Source of the DNA: Calliopsis andreniformis
Taxonomy: Eukaryota > Arthropoda > Insecta > Hymenoptera > Andrenidae
Assembly: GCF_051401765.1 (NCBI RefSeq)
Contig: NW_027480480.1
Coordinates: 1,984,001-2,048,000 of the forward strand
Length of the DNA stretch: 64,000 nt
Direction of reading: 5' to 3'
Shown: one piece after another, positions 62,901-64,000 of the stretch
How positions within the stretch are numbered: the first letter of the stretch is position 1
Layout: each line of letters starts with the position of its first letter
Made by a program: the position numbers and the translations under genes
The notes under the pieces: generated by a model
The model's database searches: none
What the model was told of the DNA's origin: nothing
What the model saw: only the letters and a program-made list of their open reading frames with translations

Positions 62901-64000
62901 TTGAGGATTGAGGATTGAGGGTTGAGGATTGAGGACGAGGACTGACGGTGAGGATTGAGGTTTGAGGATTGAGGATTGAGGATTGAGTACTGAGGATTGA
63001 GGATTGAGGATTGAGCATTGTGGATTGAAGATTGAGGACTCGGGATTGAGGATTGGTGATACAGGATTAAGGATTGAAGATTGGGTATTGAGGATCTAGG
63101 ATTGGAGATTAATTATTGAGGATTGAAGATTGAGGATTAAGGATTGAGGATTGAGGATTGAGGATTGCGGATTGAGGATTGAGGATTGTGGATTGAGGAT
63201 TGAGGAATGAGCATTGAAGATTGAGTATTGAGGATTGAACGTTGAGGATTGTGGATTGAGGATTGAGGACTCAGGATTGAATATTGAGGACTGGGGACTG
63301 AGTGTTGAGGGTTGAGTGATGAGAATTGATGTTTGCGGATAGAGATTTGAAGATTGCAGATTGAGTATTGAGTAATGAAAACTGTGAATTGATGATATTC
63401 TATTGAGGATTGAGGATTGACAACTGATTGTAGAGGACCGAGTGCTGAAGATTGAGGATTCAGGATTGAGGATTCAGGATTGAGGTTTGAGGACTGAGGA
63501 TTGAAGATTGAGGATTGAGGACTGAGTATTGAGGATTGAGGATTGAGTATTGAGCATTGACGATTGAGAATTGAGGATAGTGGATTGAGTATTGAGGATT
63601 GAGGATTGAGGATTGAAGATTGAATATTGAAGATTGAAGATTGAGGATCGAGGATTGAGGGTTGTGGATTGAGGACGAGGACTGAGGGTTGAGTATTGAT
63701 GTTTGAGGTCTGAGGATTGAGGATTGAGGATTGAGGATTGAGAATTGAGGACTGAGGATTGAGGATTGAAGATTGAGGATTGGGCGTTGAGGATTGAGGA
63801 TTGAGGATTGAGGATTGATTATTGAAGATTGAGTATTGAGGATTGAAGATTGAGGATTGAGGATTGAGGATTGAGGATTGAGGATGAGGGCTGAGGGTTG
63901 AGGATTGAGGTTTGAGGTTTGAGGACTGAGGACTGAGGATTGAGGATTGAGAATTGAGGATTGAGGATTGAGTATTGTAGATTGAGGATCGGGTATTGAG
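62901..64000. repeat. Right-edge heptamer repeat
   Basis: It has an A6 core near 63,394. A block near 63,814-64,000, cut by the window end, matches 45,291-45,490, 61,023-61,220 and 62,615-62,815. The final bases are still perfect heptamer register, so the array continues beyond the window. Confidence 0.55.

Larger units (their letters stand above)
1..64000. repeat. Degenerate heptanucleotide tandem array (ATTGAGG/CCTCAAT)n filling the window
   Basis: Every line of sequence can be cut into 7-nt units close to AGGATTG, with recurrent variants such as AGTATTG, AAGATTG, AGGACTG, AGGGTTG, AGAATTG, AGGTTTG, ACGATTG, TGGATTG and GGGATTG. The terminal TTG and following A are the most conserved positions, so TGA recurs nearly every unit on the + strand. 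The + strand has only a few percent C. Occasional 6-nt units (AGGATG, AGGACG) and 8-nt units (ATGGACTG) shift the register. The array starts at base 1 and is unbroken at base 64,000. This is low-complexity satellite- or minisatellite-like DNA. No interval in it looks like unique sequence; the most diverged stretches are the module A copies, and these also keep the 7-nt spacing. The host is not determinable. Confidence 0.97.

Noticed and set aside
520..63500. Module A as an insertion sequence, transposon fragment or small RNA gene
   Set aside because: It keeps the 7-nt spacing throughout, has no inverted ends or target-site duplications, and shows no stem-loop or promoter pattern that I could find. 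It is better explained as a diverged part of the array.
1..64000. PQSSILN as a coiled coil or an RNA polymerase II CTD-like heptad
   Set aside because: A proline in each heptad and adjacent rather than a/d-spaced hydrophobic residues do not fit a coiled coil. It shares only a length of seven with the CTD heptad YSPTSPS.
1..64000. Telomeric DNA
   Set aside because: The G-rich strand and 7-nt unit are suggestive, but ATTGAGG is not a telomere repeat I know. The units are highly degenerate, and higher-order duplications dominate. Telomerase-made repeats would be far more uniform near the end.
1..64000. CRISPR array
   Set aside because: There are no repeats of 23-47 bp separated by unique spacers; the sequence between any two recurrent phrases is itself heptamer repeat. 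No cas genes are present.
1..64000. GAGG every 7 nt as ribosome-binding sites on the + strand
   Set aside because: GAGG is part of the repeat unit and TGA also recurs nearly every unit, so no + strand frame stays open beyond a few tens of bases.
1..64000. The entire window as sequencing or assembly noise
   Set aside because: Shared rare variants, register shifts and clean multi-heptamer deletions make a coherent ancestry across copies, which noise would not produce. The exact copy number and order could still be wrong in the assembly.

Overview
The window is one continuous, degenerate tandem array of a 7-bp unit. On the + strand the unit is ATTGAGG (read below in the register AGGATTG); on the - strand it is CCTCAAT. 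The array fills all 64,000 bases, about 9,100 units, and runs off both ends, so its true length is unknown. I see no credible protein gene, rRNA, tRNA, CRISPR array, insertion sequence or replication origin. Every long open frame lies on the - strand and is a by-product of the repeat. The consensus has no - strand stop codon, and because 7 leaves remainder 1 when divided by 3, all three - frames read the same heptapeptide, PQSSILN. The + strand has a TGA in nearly every unit.

The array is organised on several levels. (1) Heptamers diverge mainly at internal positions. (2) A strongly diverged module of about 29 heptamers ('module A', about 205 bp) occurs 57 times and falls into nine sequence subtypes (A1-A9). 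A second phrase ('module B') occurs about 20 times. (3) A higher-order unit of about 5.7 kb ('U'), with module order A1-A2-A1-A3-A4, is present as five full or internally deleted copies between 202 and 30,292, with partial or diverged copies at 14,640-15,774, 31,335-32,390, 34,231-35,000 and 53,096-54,900. Each U copy carries one canonical G-quadruplex-forming run, embedded in the heptamer pattern. (4) A segment of 10-14 kb is repeated about 20 kb downstream: 28-10,838 matches 20,091-30,292, and 11.16-14.61 kb matches 32.39-34.22 kb with a deletion. (5) From 35 to 64 kb, shorter blocks of 0.4-1.9 kb are duplicated and shuffled: a 1,440-bp offset pair, a 2,636-bp offset pair, a block present three times, and a 628-bp tandem pair. 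Many large length differences between copies are whole multiples of 7, which suggests unequal exchange or replication slippage in heptamer register.

The organism cannot be identified from this sequence, because there is no gene, codon usage or RNA to anchor it. A gene-free stretch of this length with higher-order repeats is most like eukaryotic satellite DNA; 7-bp satellites are known, for example, in Drosophila virilis. Heptanucleotide tandem repeats also occur in bacteria: the STRR repeats of heterocystous cyanobacteria include a CCCCAAT-like class, one base from the CCTCAAT seen here. Those arrays are normally short, so I lean towards a eukaryotic satellite or another unusual repeat expansion, with low confidence. 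Because the copies are nearly identical, the order of blocks also depends on the assembly being correct.

No genes act together here. If the locus has a function, the candidates are structural: a strongly strand-asymmetric, C-poor G/A/T strand with GG every 7 nt, periodic G-quadruplex motifs, and transcripts with very low sequence complexity.
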